Shown: one piece after another, positions 17,898-27,724 of the stretch
How positions within the stretch are numbered: the stretch's first letter is position 1
Layout: the number at the start of each line of letters is the position of its first letter
DNA from: Streptococcaceae bacterium AF77-01CM03A
Lineage (GTDB): Bacteria; Bacillota; Bacilli; Lactobacillales; Streptococcaceae
Assembly: GCA_027665725.1 (NCBI GenBank)
Contig: JAQDDS010000002.1
Location: 124,001-188,000, forward strand
Length of the DNA stretch: 64,000 nucleotides
Direction: 5' to 3'
Translations under genes and position numbers: made by a program
Notes under the pieces: model-generated
The model's database searches: none
The model's input: only the letters and a program-made list of their open reading frames with translations
Told to the model about the DNA's origin: nothing

Positions 17898-18332
17898 ATG
17901 GACTACCAACAAGTCAATGACTATTTAACATCAATTTTTAACAACGTCCTAGTAATCGAGGAAGTAAGTTTGCGAGGTAGTCGTTTCAAGGATATCTCCA
18001 TCAAAGAAATGCACACGATTGATGTTATCGGTAAGTATCCAGAAGTGACTCCGAGTCAGGTGTCCAAAGAGTTAATGGTAACTCTAGGGACTGTGACAAC
18101 GAGCTTAAACAATTTGGAGCGAAAAGGATACATCGAACGTATCCGTTCAGATCAAGATCGTCGTGTAGTACATCTGCATTTGACAAAGAAAGGTCGCCTC
18201 GTTCATCGTCTTCATAAACGTTTCCATAAGGCCATGGTCGAAAGAATTATCGAGGGCATGAGTCCTGAAGAGATTGAAGTTATGGGAAAAGGCTTGACTA
18301 ATCTTTATCACTTTTTGGAGGATTTGAAGTAA
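17898..18332 (+). CDS. fabT: FabT, MarR-family repressor of fatty-acid synthesis
   Basis: FabT represses the fab cluster when bound to long-chain acyl-ACP. The 144-residue protein shows the MarR winged helix: [25 protein letters not shown], then recognition helix [19 protein letters not shown] and wing [16 protein letters not shown] 17898 follows AAGGAGGG; an earlier in-frame ATG at 17877 lies before that Shine-Dalgarno. The stop TAA overlaps the fabH start (TAATG), so the two are translationally coupled. Confidence 0.94.
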   Translation: MDYQQVNDYLTSIFNNVLVIEEVSLRGSRFKDISIKEMHTIDVIGKYPEVTPSQVSKELMVTLGTVTTSLNNLERKGYIERIRSDQDRRVVHLHLTKKGRLVHRLHKRFHKAMVERIIEGMSPEEIEVMGKGLTNLYHFLEDLK

Positions 18333-19306
18333 TGGCTTTTGCAAAAATAAGCCAGGTCGCTCATTATGCTCCAGAGCAGATTATCACTAACGAAGACTTG
18401 GCTCAGGTCATGGATACGAGTGATGAATGGATTTCAAGTCGGACAGGAATTAAAGAACGCCATATTTCCAAGACAGAATCAACAGGAGATCTAGCGACAG
18501 AGGTTGCAAGACAACTTCTAGAGAAGGCAGGGATTTCTGCTGAAGAGTTAGATTTTATTATTCTGGCTACTATGACACCTGACTCGATGATGCCATCAAC
18601 TGCAGCTCGTGTTCAGGCAAAGATTGGCGCTCATAAGGCTTTTGCTTATGATTTAACAGCTGCTTGTAGTGGATTTGTTTTTGCCCTATCAACTGCAGAG
18701 AAGTTCATTTCTTCAGGAACATATCGCAAGGGTCTGGTTATCGGTAGTGAGACCATGTCAAAATCTTTGGATTGGTCGGACCGCTCAACAGCTGTCTTGT
18801 TTGGAGATGGAGCTGGTGGTGTACTACTTGAAGCAAGTGACCAAAAGCATTTCTTAGCTGAAAGTCTCAATAGCGATGGTTCTCGTGGTGAGTGTCTCAC
18901 TTATGGACAGACAGGATTGATTTCACCATTTTCGATTCAAGAAGAATCAGATGTTTTCTTGAAAATGGATGGGAGAGCAGTTTTTGACTTTGCAATTCGA
19001 GACGTGGCTAAATCTATTAAACAGACCATCGAAAAAAGTCCGATATCAGCAGATGAACTCGATTATCTCTTGCTTCATCAAGCTAATATTCGCATTTTAG
19101 ATAAGATGGCTAGAAAAATCGGTGTCGATCGTGACAAGCTTCCTGCTAATATGATGAAGTATGGAAATACAAGTGCGGCAAGTATCCCGATTTTACTTTC
19201 TGAGTGTGTAGAAGAAGGGCTCATCCATTTGGATGGTAGCCAAAAAATTCTCTTGTCAGGTTTCGGTGGAGGTTTGACATGGGGCACACTTATTGTTACA
19301 ATTTAG
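18332..19306 (+). CDS. fabH: 3-oxoacyl-ACP synthase III FabH
   Basis: FabH condenses acyl-CoA with malonyl-ACP to start each fatty acid chain. At 324 residues it has standard length and the full Cys-His-Asn triad: TAACSGFVF (Cys about 112), LLHQANIRI (His about 249) and [10 protein letters not shown] (Asn about 279). The C-terminal GFGGGLTWG is also typical. It is coupled to fabT and precedes acpP by 58 bases. Confidence 0.97.
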   Translation: MAFAKISQVAHYAPEQIITNEDLAQVMDTSDEWISSRTGIKERHISKTESTGDLATEVARQLLEKAGISAEELDFIILATMTPDSMMPSTAARVQAKIGAHKAFAYDLTAACSGFVFALSTAEKFISSGTYRKGLVIGSETMSKSLDWSDRSTAVLFGDGAGGVLLEASDQKHFLAESLNSDGSRGECLTYGQTGLISPFSIQEESDVFLKMDGRAVFDFAIRDVAKSIKQTIEKSPISADELDYLLLHQANIRILDKMARKIGVDRDKLPANMMKYGNTSAASIPILLSECVEEGLIHLDGSQKILLSGFGGGLTWGTLIVTI

Positions 19307-19364
19307 GTAATCATGTGGTGATCACATTGTTATAAAAAAACTATTTATTTTAAAGGAGTCTATC

Positions 19365-19589
19365 ATGGCAGTATTTGAAAAAGTACAAGAAATTATCGTT
19401 GAAGAACTTGGAAAAGATGCATCAGAAGTAACACTTGAATCTACTTTTGATGATTTGGATGCAGATTCATTGGACTTGTTCCAAGTAATCTCAGAAATCG
19501 AAGACGCTTTTGATATCCAAATCGAAGCTGAAGACAACTTGAAAACAGTTGGCGACTTGGTTGCTTATGTTGAAGAGCAAACAAAATAA
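19365..19589 (+). CDS. acpP: Acyl carrier protein
   Basis: This 74-residue acidic protein carries growing acyl chains on a phosphopantetheine arm attached to Ser in the DADSLDLFQ motif (about residue 37). AAAGGAG precedes the ATG. Its place between fabH and fabK marks it as the fatty-acid synthesis carrier, not a secondary ACP. A terminator-like hairpin and then the fabK promoter follow. Confidence 0.96.
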   Translation: MAVFEKVQEIIVEELGKDASEVTLESTFDDLDADSLDLFQVISEIEDAFDIQIEAEDNLKTVGDLVAYVEEQTK

Positions 19590-19603
19590 TTAGAATAAAT
19601 AAA

Positions 19604-19636
19604 GAAGGAGTAGGGGAGACCCGCTCCCTCTTGTTT
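19604..19636 (+). terminator. Terminator-like hairpin after acpP
   Basis: GGAG and GGG (19607-19615) pair with CCC and CTCC (19620-19627) around GAGA. The following tract is CTCTTGTTT, a weak U-run, so read-through into fabK is likely. Confidence 0.5.
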
Positions 19637-19638
19637 AG

Positions 19639-19681
19639 GTAATAGTTTGACCGTCAAATTATAATAAAGTCGAACTATTAC
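19639..19681 (+). promoter_or_regulatory. fabK promoter region with FabT-like operator inside a long inverted repeat
   Basis: AGTTTGA-CCG-TCAAATT (19645-19660) fits the FabT pattern TTTGA-N3-TCAAA and touches the -10 box TATAAT (19660-19665). Both sit inside a 13-bp inverted repeat, GTAATAGTTTGAC (19639-19651) and GTCGAACTATTAC (19669-19681), with one mismatch. No good -35 is visible at 17 bp. This is the likely control point for fabK through accA. Confidence 0.7.
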
Positions 19682-19705
19682 GTAAGCAAGACTTATGGAG
19701 GCAAT

Positions 19706-20680
19706 ATGAAAACACGTATCACTGAACTATTAAATATTAAATATCCTATCTTCCAAGGTGGAATGGCCTGGGTGGCAGATGGCGATTTGGCTGGAGCTGT
19801 TTCAAAAGCTGGTGGTCTCGGTATCATTGGTGGAGGAAACGCACCTAAAGAAGTTGTTAAAGCTAATATCGATAAGATTAAATCATTAACAGACAAGCCT
19901 TTTGGTGTCAATATCATGCTCTTGTCTCCATTTGTTGAGGATATTGTTGACCTCGTTATTGAAGAAGGGGTTAAGGTGGTCACAACTGGTGCAGGAAACC
20001 CAAGTAAATATATGGAGCGATTTCATGAAGCAGGAATCACCGTTATTCCTGTAGTTCCTAGCGTAGCTTTGGCTAAACGTATGGAAAAAATCGGTGCAGA
20101 TGCTGTCATTTGTGAAGGTATGGAAGCCGGTGGGCACATTGGTAAATTAACAACCATGACCTTGGTTCGTCAAGTTGCGGCGGCTGTTTCAATTCCTGTT
20201 ATCGCTGCAGGTGGTATTGCAGACGGTGAGGGAGCTGCTGCTGGATTTATGCTTGGTGCGGAAGCTGTGCAAGTAGGAACTCGTTTTGTAGTTGCTAAAG
20301 AATCAAATGCTCATCCAAACTACAAAGCTAAGATTTTAAAAGCTCGTGATATTGATACAACTATTTCAGCACAACATTTTGGTCACGCAGTTCGTGCCAT
20401 CAAAAACCAATTGACTCGTGATTTCGAGCAAGCTGAAAAAGATGCCTTTAAACAAGAAAATCCAGATTTGGAAATTTTTGAACAAATGGGTGCTGGAGCC
20501 TTAGCTAAGGCTGTTGTCCATGGTGATGTGGATGGCGGTTCAGTAATGGCCGGCCAGATTGCAGGTTTGGTATCGAAAGAAGAAACTGTTGAAGAAATCT
20601 TAAAAGATATCTACTATGGTGCAGCTGAGAAAATTCAAAAAGAAGCCGCTCGATGGGCAGGAGTTACAAGAAATGACTAA
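19706..20680 (+). CDS. fabK: Enoyl-ACP reductase II FabK
   Basis: FabK is the FMN-dependent, NADH-using enoyl-ACP reductase of streptococci, resistant to triclosan unlike FabI. The 324-residue TIM-barrel shows FQGGMAWVADGDLAGAVSKAGG at the N-terminus, EGMEAGGHIG near 137-146 and AAGGIADGEG near 170, typical of the nitronate monooxygenase-like family. GGAGG precedes the ATG. Its stop overlaps fabD by 8 bases. Confidence 0.96.
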   Translation: MKTRITELLNIKYPIFQGGMAWVADGDLAGAVSKAGGLGIIGGGNAPKEVVKANIDKIKSLTDKPFGVNIMLLSPFVEDIVDLVIEEGVKVVTTGAGNPSKYMERFHEAGITVIPVVPSVALAKRMEKIGADAVICEGMEAGGHIGKLTTMTLVRQVAAAVSIPVIAAGGIADGEGAAAGFMLGAEAVQVGTRFVVAKESNAHPNYKAKILKARDIDTTISAQHFGHAVRAIKNQLTRDFEQAEKDAFKQENPDLEIFEQMGAGALAKAVVHGDVDGGSVMAGQIAGLVSKEETVEEILKDIYYGAAEKIQKEAARWAGVTRND

Positions 20681-21593
20681 AACAGCCTTTCTATTTGCAG
20701 GTCAAGGAGCCCAGTACCTTGGAATGGGACGTGAACTATACGACCAATATGCTATCGTAAAGGAAACAATCGACCAAGCTAGCCAGGTCTTAGGATATGA
20801 CCTTCGTGACTTGATTGATAACGATGAAACGAAGCTAAATCAGACTCGTTACACACAACCAGCTATTTTGGCTACATCCGTTGCCATTTACCGACTACTA
20901 AAGGAGAAGGGTTACCAACCAGATATGGTGGCAGGTCTGTCTCTTGGAGAATATTCAGCCCTTGTTGCTAGTGGCGCTTTGAATTTTGAAGATGCAGTGG
21001 CACTAGTTGCTAAACGTGGAGCTTATATGGAAGAAGCGGCACCTGCTGGTTCTGGTAAAATGGTAGCCGTACTCAATACTCCAGTTGAAGTTATTGAACA
21101 AGCTTGTCAAGAAGCTTCTCAACTTGGTGTTGTGACTCCAGCTAACTACAATACCCCAAGTCAAATTGTTATTGGTGGTGAGGTAGTGGCGGTAGATCGT
21201 GCAGTTGAACTCTTGCAAGAAGCAGGAGCAAAGCGTTTGATTCCGCTAAATGTTTCTGGACCTTTCCATACAGCTTTATTGAAATCTGCTAGTCAAAAAT
21301 TGGCTCAAGTCTTAGAAGATGTTGAGTTTAATGACTTTGCTTGTCCACTTGTTGGTAATACAGAAGCAAAAGTCATGGAAAAAGAACAAATTGCAGAACT
21401 CTTGACTCGTCAAGTTAAGGAACCTGTTCGTTTTTATGAGAGCATTGCAGTCATGCAAGAAGCGGGAGTCACTCGTTTTATCGAGATTGGCCCTGGAAAA
21501 GTCTTGTCAGGATTCGTCAAAAAGATTGATAAAACTGCTCAACTTGCAAATGTTGAAGATCAAGCAAGTTTACAAGCACTCTTAGAAAATTAG
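20673..21593 (+). CDS. fabD: Malonyl-CoA:ACP transacylase FabD
   Basis: FabD transfers malonyl groups from CoA to ACP. The 306-residue protein begins TKTAFLFAGQGAQYLGMG and has the nucleophile elbow GLSLGEYSA (Ser about 92), an FHTAL segment with the catalytic His near 203, and GPGKVLSGF near the C-terminus. I chose ATG 20673, overlapping the end of fabK; a longer frame back to 20616 lies wholly within fabK. Confidence 0.96.
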   Translation: MTKTAFLFAGQGAQYLGMGRELYDQYAIVKETIDQASQVLGYDLRDLIDNDETKLNQTRYTQPAILATSVAIYRLLKEKGYQPDMVAGLSLGEYSALVASGALNFEDAVALVAKRGAYMEEAAPAGSGKMVAVLNTPVEVIEQACQEASQLGVVTPANYNTPSQIVIGGEVVAVDRAVELLQEAGAKRLIPLNVSGPFHTALLKSASQKLAQVLEDVEFNDFACPLVGNTEAKVMEKEQIAELLTRQVKEPVRFYESIAVMQEAGVTRFIEIGPGKVLSGFVKKIDKTAQLANVEDQASLQALLEN

Positions 21594-21625
21594 ACCAAAA
21601 TAGTAGAAGTTCTGAAAGGAGAAAA

Positions 21626-22360
21626 ATGAAACTAGAACAGAAAAATGTCTTTATTACAGGCTCAAGTCGAGGAATTGGTCTTGCCATTGCTCATAAATTT
21701 GCTAGCTTGGGAGCTAACGTTGTCTTGAATAGTCGTGGTGAAATCTCCGAGGAGCTTCTAAACGAGTTTAAACCATATGGTGTGAAGGTACTTGCTATTT
21801 CTGGTGATGTCTCAGACTTCACAGATGCAAAACGCATGGTGGATCAAGCCATTGAAGAGCTAGGCTCAGTTGACGTCCTAGTGAATAACGCTGGGATTAC
21901 TCAAGACACTCTCATGCTGAAGATGACAGAAGAAGATTTTGAGAAGGTCTTGAAAGTCAATCTAACGGGAGCCTTCAACATGACGCAAGCAGTCTTGAAG
22001 CAGATGATAAAAGCACGTGAAGGGGCCATTATCAATATGTCTAGTGTCGTTGGTTTGATGGGAAATATCGGTCAAGCAAACTACGCTGCATCTAAGGCTG
22101 GTTTGATTGGATTTACAAAATCAGTAGCACGTGAGGTGGCCAATCGTAATGTGCGTGTCAATGCCATTGCACCAGGAATGATCGAATCTGATATGACTGC
22201 AGTCCTATCTGATAAGGTAAAAGATGCTATGTTGGCACAAATTCCGATGAAACAATTTGGTCAAGCCGAGCAAGTGGCAGAGGTGACAGCCTTTCTTGCA
22301 AGCCAAGATTATCTAACGGGACAAGTCATTGCAATTGATGGTGGACTTACCATGCAATAA
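21626..22360 (+). CDS. fabG: 3-oxoacyl-ACP reductase FabG
   Basis: FabG is the NADPH-dependent ketoacyl-ACP reductase of the elongation cycle. At 244 residues it is a classical SDR with ITGSSRGIG (about 9-17), NNAG (about 87-90), catalytic Ser near 139 (INMSSVVG) and YAASK near 152-156. It lies between fabD and fabF with short gaps and good Shine-Dalgarno AAGGAGA, as part of one operon. Confidence 0.97.
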   Translation: MKLEQKNVFITGSSRGIGLAIAHKFASLGANVVLNSRGEISEELLNEFKPYGVKVLAISGDVSDFTDAKRMVDQAIEELGSVDVLVNNAGITQDTLMLKMTEEDFEKVLKVNLTGAFNMTQAVLKQMIKAREGAIINMSSVVGLMGNIGQANYAASKAGLIGFTKSVAREVANRNVRVNAIAPGMIESDMTAVLSDKVKDAMLAQIPMKQFGQAEQVAEVTAFLASQDYLTGQVIAIDGGLTMQ

Positions 22361-22382
22361 GAGTTAAAATAGAGGTATGAAA

Positions 22383-23618
22383 ATGAAACTAAATCGTGTA
22401 GTAGTAACAGGTTATGGATTAACATCTCCAATTGGGAATACACCAGAAGAATTTTGGAACAGTCTGAAGAACGGAAAGATTGGGATTGGTGAAATCACCA
22501 AGTTTGATCACAGTGCTTTTGACGTCCATAATGCAGCAGAGATTAATGATTTTCCTTTTGACAAATATTTTGTAAAAAAAGATACCAATCGTTTCGATGA
22601 CTATTCTTTGTATGCCTTGTATGCTGCTCAAGAAGCAGTTGACCATGCTAATCTTGACGTAGAAGCGCTTGATAAAGACCGCTTTGGTGTCATTGTTGCA
22701 TCAGGTATCGGTGGGATTAAAGAAATTGAAGATCAAGTGCTTCGCCTTCACGACAAAGGACCAAAACGTGTAAAACCATTGACACTTCCAAAAGCCTTGC
22801 CAAATATGGCAGCAGGAAATGTTGCTATGCGCTTTAGGGCCAATGGTATCTGTAAATCTATCAACACAGCTTGTGCTTCATCAAATGACGCTATCGGAGA
22901 TGCCTTCCGTTCTATCAAATTTGGTTTCCAAGATATCATGCTGGTTGGTGGCTCAGAATCATCTATTACTCCATTTGCGATTGCCGGTTTCCAAGCCTTA
23001 ACAGCTCTTTCAACAACAGAGGATCCAACTCGTGCTTCTATTCCATTTGACAAAGACCGTAATGGATTTGTCATGGGTGAAGGATCAGGTATGTTGGTTC
23101 TTGAAAGCTTAGAGCACGCAGAAAAACGTGGAGCAACTATCCTTGCCGAAGTTGTTGGTTATGGAAATACTTGTGATGCCTACCATATGACTTCACCACA
23201 TCCAGAAGGTCAAGGTGCGATTAAGGCTATGAAGTTGGCTTTGGAAGAAGCAGAAATTTCTCCAGACCAAGTAGCATATGTCAATGCCCATGGAACTTCA
23301 ACTCCTGCAAATGAAAAGGGAGAAAGCGGAGCTATCGTAGCGGTTCTTGGTAAGGAAGTACCTGTATCTTCAACCAAGTCATTTACAGGACACTTGCTCG
23401 GTGCAGCAGGGGCAGTTGAAGCCATTGCAACAATTGAAGCAATCCGTAACAACTATGTTCCAATGACAGCTGGAACAACAGAATTGTCAGATTACATCGA
23501 AGCAAACGTTATTTTTGGACAAGGTGTGGAACGTGAAATTCCTTATGCTATCTCAAATACTTTTGGATTTGGTGGGCATAATGCAGTTCTTGCTTTCAAA
23601 CGTTGGGAGAATAAGTAA
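22383..23618 (+). CDS. fabF: 3-oxoacyl-ACP synthase II FabF
   Basis: FabF elongates acyl-ACP chains with malonyl-ACP. The 411-residue protein has the Cys-His-His triad: NTACASSND (Cys about 164), NAHGTSTPAN (His about 304) and KSFTGHLLGAAG (His about 341). Two in-frame ATGs exist (22377 and 22383); GAGGT at 22371-22375 is better spaced for the second, giving MKLNRVVVTG. The gene ends 2 bases before accB. Confidence 0.96.
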   Translation: MKLNRVVVTGYGLTSPIGNTPEEFWNSLKNGKIGIGEITKFDHSAFDVHNAAEINDFPFDKYFVKKDTNRFDDYSLYALYAAQEAVDHANLDVEALDKDRFGVIVASGIGGIKEIEDQVLRLHDKGPKRVKPLTLPKALPNMAAGNVAMRFRANGICKSINTACASSNDAIGDAFRSIKFGFQDIMLVGGSESSITPFAIAGFQALTALSTTEDPTRASIPFDKDRNGFVMGEGSGMLVLESLEHAEKRGATILAEVVGYGNTCDAYHMTSPHPEGQGAIKAMKLALEEAEISPDQVAYVNAHGTSTPANEKGESGAIVAVLGKEVPVSSTKSFTGHLLGAAGAVEAIATIEAIRNNYVPMTAGTTELSDYIEANVIFGQGVEREIPYAISNTFGFGGHNAVLAFKRWENK

Positions 23619-23620
23619 AG

Positions 23621-24103
23621 ATGAATTTAAATGAAATCAAAGACTTGATGGCACAATTTGACCAGTCAAGCTTGAAAGAATTTTCTTATAAGAATGGAAC
23701 GGACGAGTTGGTATTCAGTAAGAATGAAGCAAAACTTGTTGCAGAAACAATTCCAGCACCTCAACCTGTGGTTACAGCAACTGCACCTACAGTTGCACCA
23801 CAAGCTCCAACTACAACACCAGCTGCAGAAGCATTTTCAGAATCAAGTGTTACTGAATCAGTAGCTGAAGGAGACCTTGTAGAAAGTCCACTTGTCGGAG
23901 TTGCATACTTGGCTGCCGGACCAGATAAACCTAATTTTGTTTCAGTTGGTGATACTGTTAAAAAAGGCCAAACCTTGGTCATCATCGAAGCTATGAAGGT
24001 CATGAACGAAATTCCAGCACCTAAAGATGGTGTCGTAACAGAAATTCTTGTTGAAAATGAAGAAATGGTTGAGTTCGGGAAAGGCTTGGTACGTATCAAA
24101 TGA
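23621..24103 (+). CDS. accB: Biotin carboxyl carrier protein of acetyl-CoA carboxylase
   Basis: AccB carries biotin between the carboxylase and transferase subunits. The 160-residue protein has an N-terminal domain, a Pro/Ala/Thr-rich flexible linker (about 45-85) and a C-terminal biotinyl domain with the biotin-accepting Lys in [12 protein letters not shown] (about 128). It overlaps fabZ by 4 bases (ATGA), the same coupling as in other streptococcal fab clusters. Confidence 0.96.
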   Translation: MNLNEIKDLMAQFDQSSLKEFSYKNGTDELVFSKNEAKLVAETIPAPQPVVTATAPTVAPQAPTTTPAAEAFSESSVTESVAEGDLVESPLVGVAYLAAGPDKPNFVSVGDTVKKGQTLVIIEAMKVMNEIPAPKDGVVTEILVENEEMVEFGKGLVRIK

Positions 24104-24522
24104 TTGATATTCAAGGAATTAAAGAAGCTTTGCCACACCGCTATCCCATGCTCTTAGTGGACCGTGTCTTAGAAGTTAGCGAAGACACCATTGTTGCTAT
24201 TAAAAATGTAACGCTTAACGAACCGTTCTTCAACGGTCATTTTCCTCAATACCCAGTTATGCCTGGAGTCCTCATTATGGAAGCCTTGGCTCAGACAGCA
24301 GGTGTTTTGGAATTGTCTAAACCAGAAAACAAAGGGAAACTTGTCTTCTATGCTGGTATGGACAAAGTGAAATTTAAGAAACAAGTTGTTCCTGGTGATC
24401 AGCTTGTCATGACAGCAACTTTTGTCAAACGTCGTGGCACAATCGCCGTAGTAGAAGCGAAGGCAGAAGTAGATGGTAAGCTTGCAGCAAGCGGTACTCT
24501 GACCTTTGCTATTGGAAACTAG
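24100..24522 (+). CDS. fabZ: 3-hydroxyacyl-ACP dehydratase FabZ
   Basis: FabZ removes water from 3-hydroxyacyl-ACP. The 140-residue hot-dog-fold protein contains [15 protein letters not shown] at about 10-24 and the catalytic-His helix segment [21 protein letters not shown] at about 46-66, with the catalytic acid Glu in the latter. Length and position between accB and accC are standard. Confidence 0.97.
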   Translation: MIDIQGIKEALPHRYPMLLVDRVLEVSEDTIVAIKNVTLNEPFFNGHFPQYPVMPGVLIMEALAQTAGVLELSKPENKGKLVFYAGMDKVKFKKQVVPGDQLVMTATFVKRRGTIAVVEAKAEVDGKLAASGTLTFAIGN

Positions 24523-24533
24523 GGAGGTTTTCC

Positions 24534-25901
24534 ATGTTTCGTAAGATTTTAATTGCCAATCGTGGTGAAATTGCTGTTCGTATTATTCGTGCGGCACGAG
24601 AGTTAGGAATTGCAACAGTCGCTGTCTATTCGACTGCTGACAAGGAAGCTCTCCACACGTTTTTGGCTGATGAGGCTATCTGTATCGGCCCTGGGAAGGC
24701 TACAGAATCTTATCTGAACATCAATGCCATCCTATCAGCTGCGGTCTTGACTGAAGCTGAAGCTATTCACCCTGGATTTGGTTTTTTAAGTGAAAATTCC
24801 AAGTTTGCAACCATGTGTGAAGAAGTCGGTATCAAATTTATCGGACCATCAGCTGGTGTCATGGATGTCATGGGAGATAAAATTAACGCCCGTGCTCAAA
24901 TGATTAAGGCAAACGTGCCTGTCATTCCAGGATCAGATGGAGAAGTCCATACTGCAGAAGAGGCTCTGGCTATTGCCGAAAAAATTGGTTATCCAGTTAT
25001 GTTGAAAGCTTCAGCTGGAGGTGGTGGTAAAGGAATTCGTAAGGTTGAAAAGGCAGAAGATCTTGTATCAGCCTTTGAAACAGCCTCTAGTGAAGCCAAA
25101 GCAAACTTTGGAAATGGGGCTATGTACCTCGAGCGTGTGATTTATCCTGCTCGCCACATTGAGGTACAGATTCTTGCTGACCAGATGGGACATGTGATTC
25201 ACCTAGGTGAGCGTGACTGTTCGCTTCAGCGGAATAACCAAAAGGTTTTAGAAGAAAGTCCTTCGATTGCCATTGGAAAAACACTGCGTAATGAAATTGG
25301 TGCTGCAGCAGTCCGTGCAGCGGAGTCTGTTGGTTATGAAAATGCTGGTACTATTGAATTCCTACTAGATGAAGCAAGTGGCAAATTCTACTTTATGGAG
25401 ATGAATACTCGTGTCCAAGTAGAACATCCAGTAACCGAATTTGTTTCTGGTGTGGATATTGTTAAGGAACAAATCCGTATTGCGTCAGGTCAACCTTTGA
25501 CTCTTAAGCAAGAAGACATTGTTCTAAAAGGACATGCTATTGAGTGCCGTATCAACGCAGAAAACCCAGCCTTTAATTTTGCACCGAGCCCAGGTAAGAT
25601 TACTAATCTTTATCTACCAAGCGGTGGTGTTGGCTTGCGTGTTGACTCTGCAGTTTATCCAGGGTATACCATTCCACCATACTATGATAGTATGATTGCT
25701 AAAATTATTGTTCATGGTGAAAATCGTTTTGATGCACTCATGAAAATGCAAAGAGCTCTTTATGAACTCGAAATTGAAGGGGTCGTCACCAATGCTGATT
25801 TTCAACTCGATTTGATTTCAGATCGTCGTGTGATAGCAGGAGACTACGACACTTCATTCTTGATGGAAACTTTCTTACCACATTATCAAGAAAAAGAATA
25901 A
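24534..25901 (+). CDS. accC: Biotin carboxylase subunit of acetyl-CoA carboxylase
   Basis: AccC carboxylates the biotin on AccB using ATP and bicarbonate. The 455-residue ATP-grasp enzyme shows KILIANRGEIAVRIIRAARELG at the N-terminus, the glycine-rich ATP loop KASAGGGGKGIRKV near 160-172 and the catalytic EMNTRVQVEHPVTE near 288-301. GGAGG lies upstream of ATG 24534. It is the eleventh gene of the cluster. Confidence 0.97.
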   Translation: MFRKILIANRGEIAVRIIRAARELGIATVAVYSTADKEALHTFLADEAICIGPGKATESYLNINAILSAAVLTEAEAIHPGFGFLSENSKFATMCEEVGIKFIGPSAGVMDVMGDKINARAQMIKANVPVIPGSDGEVHTAEEALAIAEKIGYPVMLKASAGGGGKGIRKVEKAEDLVSAFETASSEAKANFGNGAMYLERVIYPARHIEVQILADQMGHVIHLGERDCSLQRNNQKVLEESPSIAIGKTLRNEIGAAAVRAAESVGYENAGTIEFLLDEASGKFYFMEMNTRVQVEHPVTEFVSGVDIVKEQIRIASGQPLTLKQEDIVLKGHAIECRINAENPAFNFAPSPGKITNLYLPSGGVGLRVDSAVYPGYTIPPYYDSMIAKIIVHGENRFDALMKMQRALYELEIEGVVTNADFQLDLISDRRVIAGDYDTSFLMETFLPHYQEKE

Positions 25902-25935
25902 TATAAAAAAAGTATGAGACTGAAAAGGGGGATGT

Positions 25936-26799
25936 ATGGCTCTATTTAGTAAAAAAGATAAATATATACGAATTAATCCCAATCGTTCACTTAGAGAAAA
26001 GCCCCAAGCCAAGCCTGAGGTTCCAGACGAACTCTTCTCAAAATGTCCAGGTTGTAAACATACCATTTACCAGAAGGATTTGGGAAGTGACCGTATTTGT
26101 CCTCACTGTGGCTATACCTTCCGTATTTCAGCTCAAGAGCGTCTAGCTTTAACCATTGATATGGGAAGCTTCCTAGAGATGTTTACAGGAATTGAGACGC
26201 AGGATCCATTGGAATTTCCAGGTTACCAGAAAAAATTAGCCTCTATGCGCGAAAAAACAGGGCTTGATGAGGCTGTTGTTACAGGAACTGCTTTGATTAA
26301 GGGCGAAAAGGTAGCCCTCGGAATCATGGATTCCAACTTTATCATGGCGTCTATGGGAACGGTCGTTGGTGAGAAAATCACCCGATTGTTTGAATACGCG
26401 ACAGCTGAAAAATTACCAGTCGTCTTATTTACAGCATCTGGTGGAGCACGTATGCAAGAAGGAATCATGAGTTTGATGCAGATGGCTAAAATCTCTGCAG
26501 CAGTCAAACGTCATTCCAATGCAGGTCTCTTTTACCTAACAATCCTTACTGATCCAACAACTGGTGGTGTTACAGCTTCCTTTGCTATGGAAGGGGATAT
26601 TATCTTGGCAGAGCCACAAAGTTTGGTAGGATTTGCTGGACGTCGTGTCATTGAAAATACCGTAAGGGAAGATTTGCCAGAGGATTTCCAGAAGGCAGAG
26701 TTTTTGTTAGAACATGGATTTGTGGATGCGATTGTTAAACGGAGAGAATTGCCAGATATGATTGCTCGATTAGTAAGGTTACATAAGGGGGATTGTTGA
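25936..26799 (+). CDS. accD: Acetyl-CoA carboxylase carboxyltransferase subunit beta
   Basis: AccD with AccA transfers the carboxyl group from biotin to acetyl-CoA. The 287 residues start with a four-Cys zinc ribbon (CPGC near 35-38 and CPHC near 54-57) followed by the crotonase-fold domain with GGARMQEG near 168 and [13 protein letters not shown] near 198. The stop overlaps the accA start by one base (TGATG). Confidence 0.97.
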   Translation: MALFSKKDKYIRINPNRSLREKPQAKPEVPDELFSKCPGCKHTIYQKDLGSDRICPHCGYTFRISAQERLALTIDMGSFLEMFTGIETQDPLEFPGYQKKLASMREKTGLDEAVVTGTALIKGEKVALGIMDSNFIMASMGTVVGEKITRLFEYATAEKLPVVLFTASGGARMQEGIMSLMQMAKISAAVKRHSNAGLFYLTILTDPTTGGVTASFAMEGDIILAEPQSLVGFAGRRVIENTVREDLPEDFQKAEFLLEHGFVDAIVKRRELPDMIARLVRLHKGDC

Positions 26800-27566
26800 T
26801 GAATATTGCAAAAATCGTCAGAGAAGCACGTGAACAAACCCGCTTAACTGCCTTGGACTTCGCAACAGGAATATTTGATGACTTTGTAGAACTACATGGT
26901 GATCGCTCTTTCCGAGATGATGGTGCTGTTATTGGTGGTATCGGTTGGTTGGGAGACCAAGCAGTAACTGTTGTTGGAATTCAAAAAGGTAAAAGCTTAC
27001 AGGATAATCTTAACCGTAACTTTGGACAACCTCATCCTGAAGGTTATCGAAAAGCCCTTCGCTTGATGAAGCAGGCTGAAAAATTTGGCCGTCCTGTTGT
27101 AACCTTTATCAACACGGCTGGTGCCTATCCTGGTATCGGAGCAGAAGAGCGTGGGCAAGGTGAAGCTATTGCCCGTAACCTCATGGAGATGAGCGACCTC
27201 AAGGTGCCAATTATTGCCATTATTATCGGTGAAGGTGGCTCAGGAGGGGCTTTAGCTCTTGCAGTAGCTGACCGTGTTTGGATGTTAGAAAACTCGATCT
27301 ATGCAGTTCTCAGTCCTGAAGGCTTTGCTTCTATTCTTTGGAAGGATGGCAGTCGCGCCATGGAAGCTGCAGAGTTGATGAAAATTACTTCTTTCGAATT
27401 GCTAGAGATGAAAATTGTTGATAAGGTTATCTCTGAGGTAGGTCTATCAAGCAAAGATTTAATCAAGCAAGTCAAAGAACAACTCCGAGCAGAACTTGAT
27501 GAACTTGGGAAACTTCCATTAGATCAACTCATTGAGGAACGTTACCAACGCTTTAGAAAATACTAA
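26799..27566 (+). CDS. accA: Acetyl-CoA carboxylase carboxyltransferase subunit alpha
   Basis: AccA is the acetyl-CoA-binding half of the transferase. The 255-residue protein contains [17 protein letters not shown] near 33, [23 protein letters not shown] near 107 and [17 protein letters not shown] near 143. I chose ATG 26799, coupled to accD; two TTG codons just upstream lie within accD. It ends the fab/acc operon, followed by a clear terminator. Confidence 0.96.
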   Translation: MNIAKIVREAREQTRLTALDFATGIFDDFVELHGDRSFRDDGAVIGGIGWLGDQAVTVVGIQKGKSLQDNLNRNFGQPHPEGYRKALRLMKQAEKFGRPVVTFINTAGAYPGIGAEERGQGEAIARNLMEMSDLKVPIIAIIIGEGGSGGALALAVADRVWMLENSIYAVLSPEGFASILWKDGSRAMEAAELMKITSFELLEMKIVDKVISEVGLSSKDLIKQVKEQLRAELDELGKLPLDQLIEERYQRFRKY

Positions 27567-27574
27567 GAAATATA

Positions 27575-27608
27575 AAAAAGCTAGACTTATACTTAGTTCT
27601 AGCTTTTT
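27575..27608 (+). terminator. Terminator of the fab/acc cluster
   Basis: AAAAAGCTAGA (27575-27585) pairs with TCTAGCTTTTT (27598-27608) after accA. Confidence 0.85.
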
Positions 27609-27724
27609 GGATTCTATAAAATACATTTCAGAATGAAAAATTGACTCTTGTAAAAATATCTGTTAATATAACAAGAGATGCGTGTGCTATAAAAATAAGT
27701 CAACAAAGCTTTTTGGGAGTGAAT

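Noticed and set aside
19300..19345. Operator palindrome (ATGTG/CACAT) between fabH and acpP
   Set aside because: Only five base pairs with mismatched flanks; not distinguishable from chance and not of FabT type.
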